This document shows, one piece after another, positions 22,612-35,328 of a DNA stretch of 64,000 bases; positions within the stretch are counted from its first letter, which is position 1; the number at the start of each line of letters is the position of its first letter. The notes beneath the pieces were generated by a model. It made no database searches. It was given only the letters and a program-made list of their open reading frames with translations, and was not told where the DNA came from. The DNA lies in the NCBI RefSeq assembly GCF_045679555.1, contig NC_092090.1:27923702-27987701 (forward strand), in the 5' to 3' direction. The position numbers and the translations under genes are program-made. Origin of the DNA: Salvelinus alpinus (lineage: Eukaryota; Chordata; Actinopteri; Salmoniformes; Salmonidae).

Positions 22612-24000
22612 ACTGCAATCCACGTGGAGACTGCATGGCAGGCTGACCTCCTGTTACGCGAGTGCAGCATCAAAAGGACCTTGTGGCTGCAAGGAGCCAA
22701 GGTGATTAGGAGACGACAGCTGGCAATTAATTATTGGGTCAGCCTACAGGGACATGGGCTATCTCATCCTGCGAAAAGGATTTTACAGGCATGCTGGGAA
22801 CATGAGCAAAGACAGAACACGAGCTTTGGGTGGATGGGTAATACCCAGGTGAAGGAGATGGGACTGTATGGAAGGGAATTTAGTCCAACGGTAGCTATCC
22901 CTGTGAATCCACCATGACTACTCCCAGGTCCAGTAGTAGATCTAGGAGTATTGGAGAGACTAGGGAAAGATAGGGAAGGTGTTGATCCTTCTGATTTGTT
23001 TAAGAGACGTCTGGATACCGTGTATCATAATTTTGTGTCCATATACACAGATGGTTCAAAAGATCCAAGGACAGGACATACTGGGTCAGCATTTGTAGTG
23101 CAGGAATGTGGGGTGAGAGTCAGGAAACATATTACAGATCATCAGGCTGTATATACGGCGGAGATGATGGCCATACTGTTGGCCTTGCAGTGGGTGGAGG
23201 AAGTTAAACAAGAAAGAGTAGTTATTTGCTCTGATTCATGTGCAGTGTTAAGGAGTCTCCAGTCCATTATATCACGTAGCAGACAAGACCTGCTTTATGA
23301 GGTGCTACAAACCCATGGCAGGAGTAAACAAATGGGTATACAGATAATATTTACATGGGTCCCAACTCATGTGGGAGTGGAGGGGAACGAGGCAGTTGAT
23401 GTACTGGCTAAACAAGCACTAAGTAGTGGAGATGTTGATGTGGTAGTTTAAATGAGCAAGGCAGAGGCAGAAAGCATGATATGGACAGTGATGGTGGAGA
23501 AATGGCAGGAGCAGTGAAATAGAGATACTAAGGGCAGGCATTTATTTCAAGTACAGAGGAAAGTTGGGAGGGGAGAATGGCAGGAAGGGACAGAAGAGAG
23601 GAGGCTATATTTACAAGATTAAGGGTGGGTCACAGCCAGTTGAATAAGACTTTACATGTGATAGGAAAGCATCCAACAGGAAAATGTGAGTATTGCCAGG
23701 AAACAGAGACCGTGGAGCATGTATTGATACAGTGTGGACATTATTGGAGGGAAAGAGAGAGGATGAGATCTAGTATGAGGGAGAAGGGGATACAGGAAAT
23801 TAGTTTAAAGAGTATATTGAGTAGAAAGTCATTAGATATAGTCTCAAATATATTGTAATCTTTTTTAAGAGCAACGGGGCTGGCAGTTAGGATTTAGTTT
23901 CTCCCTGTCTCTGGCCAACACTCCAGTACAGTAGGTGGCGGTAATGCACCATAACGTTGGATGCCAACCACCGATAAACCCCACCGAAGAAGAAGAAGGA
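22612..24000 (+). mobile_element. I-clade LINE 3' portion with RNase H
   Basis: 5'-truncated LINE. 22951-23451 is an RNase H domain: YTDGSKD, YTAEMMAILLALQ, CSDSCAVLRSL and a FTWVPTHVGVEGNEAVDVLA end with the catalytic D/E/D residues present. 23577-23858 holds the C-terminal zinc-finger part (CEYCQETETVEHVLIQCGHY). Ends with a GAAGAAGAAG tail after gtaggtggcggtaatgcacc. RNase H with this tail points to the I group. Confidence 0.8.
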
Positions 24001-24401
24001 GCCAAGGTAAGTTTCTAGCAAGCATTAAACTTATCTTATAAAAAACAATCAATCTTCACATAATCACAAGTTAACTACACATGGTTGATGATTTTACTAG
24101 GTTACCTAGCTTGTCCTGCATTACATATAATCAATGCGGTGCCTGTTAATTTCTCATTGAATCACAGCCTACTTCAATTTTGCCAAACGGGTGATGATTT
24201 AACAAAAGCACATTCACGAAAAAAGCACAATCGTTGCACAAATGTACCTAACCATAAACATCAATGCCTTTCTTAAAATCAATATACAAAAGTATATATT
24301 TTTTAAACTTGCATATTTAGTTAAAAGAAATTCATGTTAGCATGCAATATTAACTAGGGAAATTGTATCACTTCTCTTGCGTTCAGTGCAATCAGAGTCG
24401 T

Positions 24402-26646
24402 ATCAAATCAAATTTTATTGGTCACATACACATGGTTTGCAGATGTTAATACGAGTGTAGCGAAATGCTTGTGATTCTAGTTCCAACAGTGCAGTAATAT
24501 CCAACAAGTAATCTAACAAATCTCCAACAACGACCTAATACACACAAATCTAGAGTGGTGAATGAGAATATGTACTGTACATATAAGTATATGGATGAGC
24601 GATGGCTGTTTAGCAGTCTGATGGCCTTGAGATAGAAGCTGTTTCTCAGTCTCTCGGTCCTAGCTTTGATGCACCTGTACTGACCTCGCCTTCTGGATGA
24701 TAGCTGTGTGAACAGGCAGTGGCTTGGGTGGTTGTTGTCCTTGATGATCTTTATGGCCTTCCTGTGACATTGGGTGCTGTAGGTGTCATGGACGGCAGGT
24801 AGTTTGCCCCCGGTGATGCGTTGTGCAGACCGCACCACCCTCTGGAGAGCCTTGCGGTTGAGGGCGTTACAGTTGCCAAACCAGGCGGTGATACAGCCCG
24901 ACAGGATGCTCTCGATTGTGCATCTATAGAAGTTTGTCAGGGTTTTGGGTGACAAGCCAAATTTCTTCAGCCTCCTGAGGTTGAAGAGGCGCTATTGCGC
25001 CTTCTTCATCACACTGTCTGTGTGGGTGGACCATTTCAGTTTGTCTGTGATATATATGCCCAGGAACTTAAAACTTTCCACCTTCTCCACTGCTGTCCCT
25101 TGTGGATAGGGGGGTGCTCCCTCTGCTGTTTCCTGAAGTCCACGATCATCTCCTTTGTTTTGTTGATGTTAAGTTAGAGGTTATTTTCCTGACACCACAC
25201 TCCGAATGCCCTCACCTCCTCCCTGTAGGCTGTCTCGTCGTTGTTGGTGATCAAGCCCACTACTGTTGTGTTGTCTGCAAACTTGATGATTGAGTTGGAG
25301 GCGTGCATGGGCGCGCAAGTCGTGGGTGAACAGGGAGTACAGGAGAGGGCTGAGCACACACCCTTGTGGGGCCCCAGTGTTGAGGGTCAGTGGAGTGGAG
25401 ATGTTGTTTCCTACCTTCACCACCTGGGAGCGGCCCGTCAGAAAGTCCTGGACCCAGTTGCACAGGGAGGGGTTGAGACCCAGGGCCTCCAGCTTGATGA
25501 TGAGCTTGGAGGGTACTATGGTGTTGAATGCTGAGCTGTAGTCAATGAACAGCATCCTTACATAGGTATTATTTTTGTCCAGATGGGATAGGGCAGTGTG
25601 CAGTGTGATGGCGATTGCATCATCTGTGGACCTGTTGGGGCGGTATGCAAACTGAAGTGGGTCTAGGGTGTCAGGTAAGGTAGAGGTGATATGATCCTTG
25701 ACTAGTCTCTCAAAGCACTTCATGATGACAGAAGTGAGCGCTACGGGGCGATAGTCATTTAGTTCAGTTACCTTTGCTTTCTTGGGTACAGGAACAATGG
25801 TGGGCATCTTCAAGCAAGTGGGGACAGCAGACTGGGATAGGGAGAGATTAAATATGTCCATAAACACACCAGCCAGCTGGTCTGCGCATGCTTTGAGGAT
25901 GCGGCTAGGTATGCCGTCTGGGCCAGCAGCCTTACGAGGGTTAACAAGTTTAAATGTTTTACTCACGTCAGCCACTGAGAAGGAGAGGGGGGAGGCGCAG
26001 TCTTTGTTAGCGAGCCGCGACGGTGGAACTGTATTATCCTCAAAGCGGTGTTTAGTTTGTCTGGAAGCGTGACGTCGGTATCTGCAACGTGGCTGTTTTT
26101 GTTTTTGTAGTCCGTGCTTTCCTGTAGACCCTGCCACATACGTCTCGTGTCTGAGCTTAGAATTGCGACTCCATCTTGACCCTGTATGGCATTTTGCTTG
26201 TTTGATTGCATTGTGGAGGGAATAACTACACTGTTTATATTCAGCCATATTTCCAGACTTCTTTCCATGGTTCAATGTGGTGGAACGCGCTTTCAGTTTT
26301 GCGCGAATGCCGCCATCCATCCACGGTTTCTGGTTAGGGTAGGTTTTAATAGTCACAGTGGGTACGACATCTCTAATGCACAGTCAGCGTATAGGTCAAT
26401 GTTGTTCTCTGAGACTGACCGGAACATATTCCAGTCCACGTGATCAAAACAATCTTGGAGCGTGGCTTCCGATTGGTCAGACCAGCGTTGAATGGTTCTC
26501 ATCACTGATACATCCTGTTTGAGTTTCTGCCTATAAGCCGGGACGAGCAAGATGGAGTCGTGGTCGGATTTGCCAAAGGGAGGGCAGGGGAGGGCTTTGT
26601 ATGCATCGCGGAAGTTAGAGTAGCAGTGGTCGAGAGTATTAGTCCT
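24402..26646 (-). mobile_element. CR1/L2-type LINE, second copy, decayed
   Basis: Minus-strand copy of the 11645-14790 LINE. The 3' tail is at 24402 (tcaaatcaaattttattgg), truncated 5' in the endonuclease domain ([16 protein letters not shown] near 26640). RT segments lie at 25181-26356 and 24446-24955 with frameshifts, and the catalytic motif reads FADN instead of FADD near 25270. Confidence 0.85.
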
Positions 26647-26817
26647 GAGAGGCCAAGATGGCGGCTTGAACAGACGCTTTTTTACCGAGCTCCGCACCAA
26701 ACTTCAGAAAGATTGTGAAAAAAACAAGTTTACAGTCATTACTATTACTGTTTTTATTTGTTCAAGATATAAGAACTTTCCTGTGACTGGAAAAATAATT
26801 GGATCATTTATTTCGGC

Positions 26818-27668
26818 ATGTCCATGCGAAGTCGTGACACAAAAAGAAAGGAAAAAGCTAGCCGTTCTATTGCTAATCAACAAGAGAGAAACGTGCTTAT
26901 AGACAACCGCCATAACTACACTTGCCCTATGGATAATATCATGCTTTCGAATGCTGTTGAAGATGACGAATTCCCCTCTTTACCGGTTACTCCGCGCAAA
27001 CCTCTACCCTCCAAAAAAAACAACATGAACTCTGACATCGTGGCAACCCTCTCCTTACTCATCAACTCCAGGTCTGACGCCATTGAGAAAATGGTAGGCG
27101 CGAACACCATGGTTATCGAAGGCTTGAAAAAGACTGGAGTTTGTATGTGGTGAAATTAAGGATGTGAAAATGAGAGTGTCAAAAGTTGAAAAAAGTGTGG
27201 AAAAGAATAACAATGTCTACCATAGACTGATCTGATCTGGAACAATACACAAGAAGATGGAACCTGAGACTCTACGGCATGCCAGAGGTGGAAAATGAGG
27301 ATGTGCGATGAGAGGCTATCCACATCTGCCAAGACGTTATGCCTGCAGAGAAGAACAAAGTTGGTGATGCCATCGACGTTGTGCATCGCCTCGGCAAGAA
27401 GCAACAGTATAACGATTTAAGACCAAGGGGTATCATCATTCTCTTCACTGCCAGATTCTACAGGGATGCTGTCTGGAAAGCTGCTAGGAAGAACACCTTA
27501 CTTCAGAGCCATGGTCTGCGTTTCGCCCAGCATCTCAGCCCGGAGGACATAGAAAGAAGGAAGAAGTTGTGGCCAACGATCAAGAATGCACAAAATGAGG
27601 GAAAGGCTGCTTACTTCGTCGGAGGAAGAGGCATCATCAACGGTTCGGGAATCCATATTCCTCCCTAG
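26818..27668 (+). pseudogene. L1-type ORF1 (RNA-binding protein), broken
   Basis: Reads from MSMRSRDTKRKEKASRS with a frameshift near 27150 and a TGA near 27310. The middle has a coiled-coil-like stretch, then YTRRWNLRLYGMPEVEN and PRGIIILFTARFYRDAVWKA, the L1 ORF1p RRM-type core. It should chaperone LINE RNA. Not functional. Confidence 0.75.
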
Positions 27669-27717
27669 AATCTCAACAGAAGGAACAGATTGATGGTTTC
27701 AGCCATGGTATTCTCAG

Positions 27718-27890
27718 GTAGCCTAGTGGTTAGACCGAAAGGTTGCTAGATCGAATCCCTGAGCTGACAAGGTAAAAATCTGTCGTTCTGCCCCTGAACA
27801 AGGCAGTTAACCCACTGTTCCTAGGCCGTCATTGTAAATAAGAATGAGAACTGACTTGCCTAGTTAAATAAAGGTTAAATAAAAAAAAAA
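27718..27890 (+). mobile_element. tRNA-derived SINE
   Basis: Starts with a tRNA-like head (gtagcctagtggttagaccg), then gaaaggttgctagatcgaat and gtcgttctgcccctgaacaa, ending cctagttaaataaaggttaa. Confidence 0.75.
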
Positions 27891-29409
27891 AATCCTTGTA
27901 CTGATTAATGTTACCTAACAAGCATCAGGTGACTATTGTTCAGAATACTCAGGTACCTCAATGTATTAGTTCGTTCTTGTATGACCAGACCAGAAGGCCT
28001 ATTTTGTTTACAAACTTAAGAAGAAGACTGAAAGTTGTATTTATTTTTTATGCATACAGTAACTAAAATACCGTTTTAAAGGGGCATACAGGTCTGCTCT
28101 GACTTTACACGTTATTGTTGTATTTGGTTATTAATACTTATTTCAAAGTGAAAAAGGTCTTAGGAACGTGTACATGTAAAACATTTTTTATTCTGTTTTT
28201 TCATTTTCATTTGCACTTAAAATAGTAGGTACCCTTTAATTTAAATTATTATTTTGTATTTTATTTCTCAGAATAGTTCCTGATTACCCTAAAGAGGGTT
28301 TTTAGTGTCTCACTAAAGAGAACCCTTGGTTTGGTCTTGAACATCATTTTCTGTTTAGTTGAATTTTAAAAGCCGGATAACAACTAGCTCAGAGTTAATG
28401 GTATAAGCTATTTTCACTTTAAGTTGACCTAAATGGTGCAGATCTCGGTTCCTTATCGCTTACGTTCACTGCTCCTACGTTTTTTACTCATCCTACAGTT
28501 TATACTTCTATATAATCTTTGTTGTTTTGTCTTTGTCGATAGTTTCTCTTAATGCTAGGGGGTTACGAAACAATGTGAAGCGCAAGGCATATTTTTATTT
28601 GCTAAACAATTTTGAACAGATTTTTGAGAGTCTCACTCTCTTTCTGCTGCCAACTTCTGTAGGTCCCAGTGGGGCAACGATATTTGGCTTTCCCATGGAT
28701 CTGAACACCGCTGGTGTCACTACAATGAAAAATACCTTTGGTGGTAATATTCTACATTCGGAATGTGACCGCTTTGGTCACTTTATCTGTCTTGTGATCA
28801 GTTACAATGACATTAGGCTCATTACTGTAAACTTCTATGGGTACAACACCAAACATGAGAATGATGAGTTGCTTGAATCTATAGAGAAACATATACTTCA
28901 TTGGTTTTCAAAATTTCCAATTAGATTATTATTGATAGAAGGGGACTTTAACATTACTATAGATAATTCATCTGATAGATGGCCTACAGGTACGACAACC
29001 AGTCAGAATTTGGGTTTAATACTTTTATGGAAAAGTTTGATCTTACTGATATATGGAGAGAAAGGTTTCCGGCCGACAGATCGTTCACTTGGAGTAACAA
29101 AACAGGTTCCAGACAGTCCAGAATAGATTTTTGGCTTATATCCAAATGTATTGATAGTGAGTGTGTTACTACAAATATTTGTACTACTCCCCTCACAGAC
29201 CATAGTGCCATTTACATTCATATCAAAATATTTACCCCTGACACTAACTTTGGAAGAGCATCCTACTGGAAGCTAAATAGCTTGTTATTAAATAATGACA
29301 TAGTTAAGTTTGAGGTTAAATATCTGCTCTCACATGTTTGGGAAAGGGCTTGTGAAGAAAAATTGTATTACAAGAAATGGGAGCTCTTTACATTTGAGGT
29401 GTCCAAATA

Positions 29410-31014
29410 CAGTGGGGAGAACAAGTATTTGATACACTGCCGATTTTGCAGGTTTTCCTACTTACAAAGCATGTAGAGGTCTGTAATTTTTATCATAGGT
29501 ACACTTCAACTGTGAGAGACGGAATCTAAAACAAAAATCCAGAAAATCACATTGTATGATTTTTAAGTAATTCCTTTGCATTTTATTGCATGACATAAGT
29601 ATTTGATACATCAGAAAAGCAGAACTTAATATTTGGTACAGAAACCTTTGTTTGCAATTACAGAGATCATACGTTTCCTGTAGTTCTTGACCAGGTTTGC
29701 ACACACTGCAGCAGGGATTTTGGCCCACTCCTCCATACAGACCTTCTCCAGATCCTTCAGGTTTCGGGGCTGTCGCTGGGCAATACGGAATTTCAGCTCC
29801 CTCCAAAGATTTTCTATTGGATTCAGGTCTGGAGACTGGCTAGACCACTCCAGGACCTTGAGATGCTTCTTACGGAGCCACTCCTTAGTTGCCCTGGCTG
29901 TGTGTTTCGGGTCGTTGTCATGCTGGAAGACCCAGCCACGACCCATCTTCAATGCTCTTACTGAGGGAAGGAGGTTGTTGGCCAAGATCTCGCGATACAT
30001 GGCCCCATCCATCCTCCCCTCAATACGGTGCAGTCGTCCTGTCCCCTTTGCAGAAAAGCAGCCCCAAAGAATGATGTTTCCACCTCCATGCTTCACGTTT
30101 GGGATGGGTTCTTGGGGTTGTACTCATCCTTCTTCTTCCTCCAAACACAGCGAGTGGAGTTTAGACCAAAAAGTTATATTTTTGTCTCATCAGACCACAT
30201 GACCTTCTCCCATTCCTCCTCTGGATCATCCAGATGGTCATTGGCAAACTTCAGACGGGCCTGGACATGCGCTGGCTTGAGCAGGGGGACCTTGCGTGCG
30301 CTGCAGGATTTTAATCCATGACGGCGTAGTGTGTTACTAATGGTTTTCTTTGAGACTGTGGTCCCAGCTCTCTTCAGGTCATTGACCAGGTCCTGCCGTG
30401 TAGTTCTGGGCTGATCCCTCACATTCCTCATGATCATTGATGCCCCACGAGGTGAGATCTTGCATGGAGCCCCAGACCGAGGGTGATTGACCGTCATCTT
30501 GAACTTCTTCCATTTTCTAATAATTGTGCCAACAGTTGTTGCCTTCTCACCAAGCTGCTTGCCTATTGTCCTGTAGCCCATCCCAGCCTTGTACAGGTCT
30601 ACAATTTATCCCTGATGTCCTTACACAGCTCTCTGGTCTTGGCCATTGTGGAGAGGTTGGAGTCTGTTTGATTGAGTGTGTGGACAGGTGTCTTTTATAC
30701 AGGTAACGAGTTCAAACAGGTGCAGTTAATACAGGTAATGAGTGGAGAACAGGAGGGCTTCTTAAAGAAAAACTAACAGGTCTGTGAGAGCCGGAATTCT
30801 TACTGGTTGGTAGGTGATCAAATACTTATGTCATGCAATAAAATGCAAATTAATTACTTAAAAATCATACAATGTGATTTTCTGGATTTTTGTTTTAGAT
30901 TCCGTCTCTCACAGTTGAAGTGTACCTATGATAAAAATTACAGACCTCTACATGCTTTGTAAGTAGGAAAACCTGCAAAATCGGCAGTGTATCAAATACT
31001 TGTTCTCCCCACTG
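29410..31014 (-). mobile_element. complete Tc1-like transposon, 1605 bp
   Basis: Long TIRs: cagtggggagaacaagtatt at the left and its complement at the right, continuing well past 100 bp. TA on both sides (29408-29409, 31015-31016). Inserted in L1 ORF2. Transposase on the minus strand (next entry). Confidence 0.93.
29626..30581 (-). pseudogene. Tc1 transposase, inactivated
   Basis: The N-terminal part from [20 protein letters not shown] to the first catalytic Asp (MWSDETKI) is followed by a nonsense codon (TAA in place of a Glu codon) at about 30174. A frameshift before [18 protein letters not shown] follows. The C-terminal part has HDNDPKHTA and [11 protein letters not shown], the other two catalytic residues. 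Only these two lesions are evident. The protein would cut and paste DNA at TA. Confidence 0.88.
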
Positions 31015-31553
31015 TACCTTAAAAAATATAGTAGTAATCTTGCTAAGACCAGAAGAGCTGAGGAGGAAAAGGTGATCATTAAGATAACTTCCCTTTTTCA
31101 GAGGACCCTAGCCGGCCTCTCAGGGGAGGAGAAGATGGAACTGATTGAGTTACAAAATAAACTGGATAATATATATAGATTAAATAAACTGGATAATATA
31201 TATAGATTAAATCAAATGGATAATATATATAGATTAAAAGCAGAAGGAGCCGTTATTAGATCTAGGAGAAAATGGATTGAGGAGGGAGAACAGAATTCAT
31301 CCTATTTCTTTAGACTTGAGAAATTTCACGACAAATAACACTATCCATAAGTTAAACATTGATGGTGTTATTACAGATGACCAAAAATGAATCGCTAAAT
31401 ACTGTAGCAATTTTTACAGGAAATTGTGTAGATCTAAGTACTGTCAGGAATCCACAGATATGTTTTTTGACTCACTGAATAATGTTCACTCTATCAGTGA
31501 TACAGAATCTAAACAGTGTGATGAACCCATCAAAGTTGAAGAGATTATAGAGT

Positions 31554-31942
31554 TGTCACGTTCCTGACCTTATTTCCCTTGTTTTGTATGTATTTAGTAT
31601 GGTCAGGGCGTGAGTTGGGGTGGGTTGTCTATGTGTGTTTTCTATGTTGGGTTTTTTGTGTTCGGCCTGGTATGATTCTCAATCAGAGGCAGCTGTCAAT
31701 CGTTGTCCCTGATTGAGAATCATACTTAGGCAGCTGGGGTTTCACGTTTGGTTTGTGGGTGTTTGTTCCTGTGTCAGTGTTTCGCCACACAGGACTGTTA
31801 CGGTATGTTCGTTTGTTGTTTTGTATCGTGTATTGTTTTCGTGTCTATTAAATATCATGGAAACTTACCACTCTGCAAATTGGTCTTCCGATCCTTCTCG
31901 CCTCTCCTCGTCCGATGAGGAGGACGAGATAGACTCGTTACA
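31554..31942 (+). mobile_element. solo LTR (family of 44865 and 54143 elements)
   Basis: 389 bp, tgtcacgttcctgacc to gactcgttaca, flanked by the 5-bp duplication agagt (31549-31553, 31943-31947). It contains the same inverted patch (ctcaatcagaggcagctgtc / gattgagaatcatactta) and the same ATG-start region (at 31857) as the other LTRs. Confidence 0.88.
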
Positions 31943-33847
31943 AGAGTCTATCAAACATCTAAAGAACAATAAATCCCCAGGTGTTGATGGAATTACTGAA
32001 CAAGTAGCTCCCTTCCTATTTGAAGTCTTTTTAGAGAGTATTAAAAACAATGTTCTCCTTCCTACAATGAGTCAGGGGTTAATAACACTGATACCTAAGC
32101 CTAAAAAATAAGTGCTGCTCATCGATAACTGGCATCCAATTTGTCTTCTTAATAATGACTATAAGATATTAGCCTTACTACTTGCAAAAATAACTAAAGA
32201 GCTCTTGGATGCAATCATTGATGAAACACAGTCTGGATTTATGAGGAACAGCCATATTTCTAACAATATCAGACTAGTATTAGACATACTTGACTACTCA
32301 GACCTAATAACCGAGGATAGTTTCATATAATTTTTAGATTTTTACAAAGCATTTGACACAGTAGAGCATCAGTTCCTCTTCCACTCCCTTGAGAAATGTG
32401 GCTTTGGGATTTGTTCTGTAAGGCTATTAAGACTCTAGAAATGGTAACAGCTCTATCAAATTGAAATATGGCACCTCACCCAGATTTGAGTTAAAGAGAG
32501 GAATTAGGCAAGGTTGTCCCATCTCTGTTTTTATTAATCACCCAACTTCTTACAAATTCTTTAAATAATAGTCCTGTACAAGGCATTTCCATAGCTGGTA
32601 AATAAATTATTTTAAGCCAGCTGGCTGACGATACTACACTTTTTCTGAAAAACGCTAACCAAATTCCCATATCGATCAATGTGATACAATCCTTTTCCAA
32701 AGCGTCTGGTCTATATCTTAACATAAATGTGAACTCATGGCTGTCAAAGATTGTGTGACACCTTCATATTATGGTATTCCAGTGAAATAATAACTTACAT
32801 ATTTAGGCATAACCATTACTAAGGATCAGAAGTCTAGAGGCTTACTAAATTTTAACCCTCTAATTAAAAACCCCAGAAGAAGCTAAATCAATGGCTACAG
32901 AGGGACTTATCTTTAAATGGAAGAGTCCTAATAACCAAGGCTGAAGGTATCTCTAGGCTAACATATGGCATTCTATCTTTATATCTTGACGGTAAAATAA
33001 GCAAGGAGATTGGTGAGCCAAATGGTAAATGCAGAGTTCTTTAAACTTAGTTATAAGGAATACTTATAAGGTATTAGGTCCCTTAGGTCCCTGAAACACC
33101 TAAAGATTTTGCAATTGTTTTAGATGCCATTCCCTCAGCTGTTGCTTTATTATTCAGGAACGTGTTAAGACATGACCCTCAGAGCCTGTTGACTCATCAG
33201 TAGGATAGATTTGTTTTTCTTTTGGTCCATTCAACAACAGAGTGATACGAACCTTGTTTCAGCAGGATGTTGTATCTATACCTTATGTCATGCCTTATTG
33301 GAATGGATTTATTGATAATATCTGTTGGGAAAAAGTTTGGATGTTGCCACACACATACCTACTTGTTAACAAAATTAAGGAAGTTTCCTTTAAAATTGTT
33401 CATAAATATTATCCCGCCAACCACTATATGAAGAGGTTTAAGGAAAACATAAACTCAAATTGTACCTTTTGTAATGACCACCCAGAAACAGTGTTGCATC
33501 TTTTTTGGCATTGTATTCATGTAAGGAAACTGTGGCAAGACATCAGTAGATTTATAATTGAACACATTTATGAAGATTTTACACTATTGTGGAGAGATGT
33601 ACTGCTTGAATTCTTTACCTACGATAGAAATAAGCTGAAACAATTTTATGTAATTAATTTAATTATTCTTTTGGTAAAAGTTCATATTCACAAATGTAAA
33701 TTTACAAACAAAACACCACATTTTCTTACCTTACAAAAAGAAATTGAACTATATTTTAAGACAATTAAATACTCTACTAACAAAAAAGCTGTTAGAATTA
33801 TAGGTGTATGTACTGTATGTGTGTAATGTGATATTGTACCCCCTAGC

Positions 33848-34200
33848 TGTCACGCCCTGACCTTAGAGAGCTTTTTATGTCTCTATTTTGGTTTGGTCAG
33901 GGTGTGATTTGGGTGGGCATTCTATGTTAATTTTTCTATGTTTTGTATTTCTTTGTTTTCGCCGGGTATGGTTCTCAATCAGGGACAGCTGTCTATCGTT
34001 GTCTCTGATTGGGAACCATACTTAGATAGCCTTTTTCCACCTGTGTTTTGTGGGTAGTTATTTTCTGTTTTGTTTCTGCAACTGACAGAACTGTTCGTTG
34101 TCGTTTTGCCCTTTGTTATTTTGTTCAAGTGTTTTTTGAAAATAAATCATGAACACCTACCACGCTGCGCTTTGGTCCACTCCTTCTTCATCCGAAGAAT
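33848..34200 (+). mobile_element. partial LTR of the same family
   Basis: Starts tgtcacgccctgacctta and includes the start-codon region (ATG at 34149, then aacacctaccacgctgcgct). The last bases up to ..ACA are missing. Confidence 0.8.
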
Positions 34201-35328
34201 TATTTTTATATACCTGTGTTCCCACAAGTACTTCCTGTATGGATTTGTTTTTAATAAAATTTAAAAAATAGTATTTGTCCTACGTGTCGTGCAATAAATA
34301 TGCTGATAAAATTTAGGTAGCATTGTTCTGCAGCCCCCGGACATATAGTTTGCAGCAGTTTGGGCCGCATGGCTCGTTGCAAAATGTGTGAAGACCATTT
34401 CTTCCTAACAAAGACCGTAATTAATTTTCCAGAATTAAACATCATTATGACATAACATTGAAGCTTGTGCAATGTAACAGCAATATTTAGACTTAGGGTT
34501 GCCACCCGTTCTGAAAAAATACAGAGCGGTTCTGTATTTCACTGAAAGAATAAACGTTTTGTTTTCGAAATGAGTTTCCAGATTTGACCATATAAATGAC
34601 CAAAGGCTCATATTTCTGTGTGTTTATTATATTATAATTAAGTCTATGATTTGATATTTGATAGAGCAGTCTGAGCGGTAGTAGGCAGCAGCAGTCTCGT
34701 AAGCATTCATTCAAACAGCACTTTACTGCGTTTGCCAGCAGCTCTTAGCAATGCTTGAAGCACAGCTCTGTTTATGAGCCTATCAACTCAGCCTATCAAC
34801 CTATCAGCCTATCAACTCCCGAGATTAGGCTGGCAATACTAAAGTGTCTTTAAGAACATCCAATAGTCAAAGGTATATGAAATACAAAATGGTATAGAGA
34901 GAAATAGTTGACACGTCATAATTCCTATAACTACCACCTAAAACTTCTTAATTGGGAATATTGAAGACTCATGTTGAAAGGAACTACCAGCTTTCATGTT
35001 CTCATGTTCTGAGCAAGGCACTTAAACTTGAGCTTTTTTACATGGCACATATTGCACTTTTACTTTCTTCTCCAACACTGTGTTTTTTGCATTATTTAAA
35101 CCAAATTGAACATGTTTCATTATTTATTTGAGACTAAATTGATTTTATTTATGTATTATATTAAGTTAAAATAAAAGTGTTCATTGTTCATTCAGTAATG
35201 TTGCAATTATCATTATTACAAATATATATACAAAAATCTTCCGATTAATCGGTATCGTCTTTTTTTTGGTCCTCCAATAATCGGTATCGGCGTTGAAAAA
35301 TCATAATTGGTCGACGTCTACTTCAAAG

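Larger units (their letters stand above)
28527..33826 (+). pseudogene. L1-type ORF2 (endonuclease-reverse transcriptase), interrupted
   Basis: Endonuclease part 28527-29400 (SIVSLNARGLRNNVKRKA, EGDFNITID, then IDFWLISKCID and TDHSAI). It is broken by the Tc1 at 29410-31014, and resumes at 31016 (LKKYSSNLAKTRRAEEEKV) with a threefold 27-bp repeat. After a solo LTR the RT follows (NNKSPGVDGITEQVAPFLFE, QGLITLIPKPKK, FLDFYKAFDTVEHQF). C-terminal zinc finger CTFCNDHPETVLHLFWHCIH at about 33470. Many stops and shifts. Confidence 0.8.
26650..34270 (+). mobile_element. L1-type LINE, nearly full length, decayed and interrupted
   Basis: Starts gaggccaagatggcggcttg and ends before an A-rich stretch at about 34270 (ttaataaaatttaaaaaata). 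Contains ORF1 (26818-27668) and ORF2 (28527-33826) remnants. Interrupted by a SINE (27718-27890), a complete Tc1 (29410-31014), a solo LTR (31554-31942) and a partial LTR (33848-34200). Confidence 0.8.
22528..35320. mobile_element. hAT-like element greatly expanded by nested transposons
   Basis: Left end tagaggtcgaccgacatggc and right end ggtcgacgtcta, with an identical 8-bp duplication cttcaaag at 22520-22527 and 35321-35328. Native sequence, matching the element at 8011-10377, survives at about 22528-22610, 24000-24390 and 34330-35320. Everything else is later insertions: I-clade LINE, CR1/L2-type LINE, L1-type LINE with its own Tc1 and LTR insertions. Confidence 0.85.
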
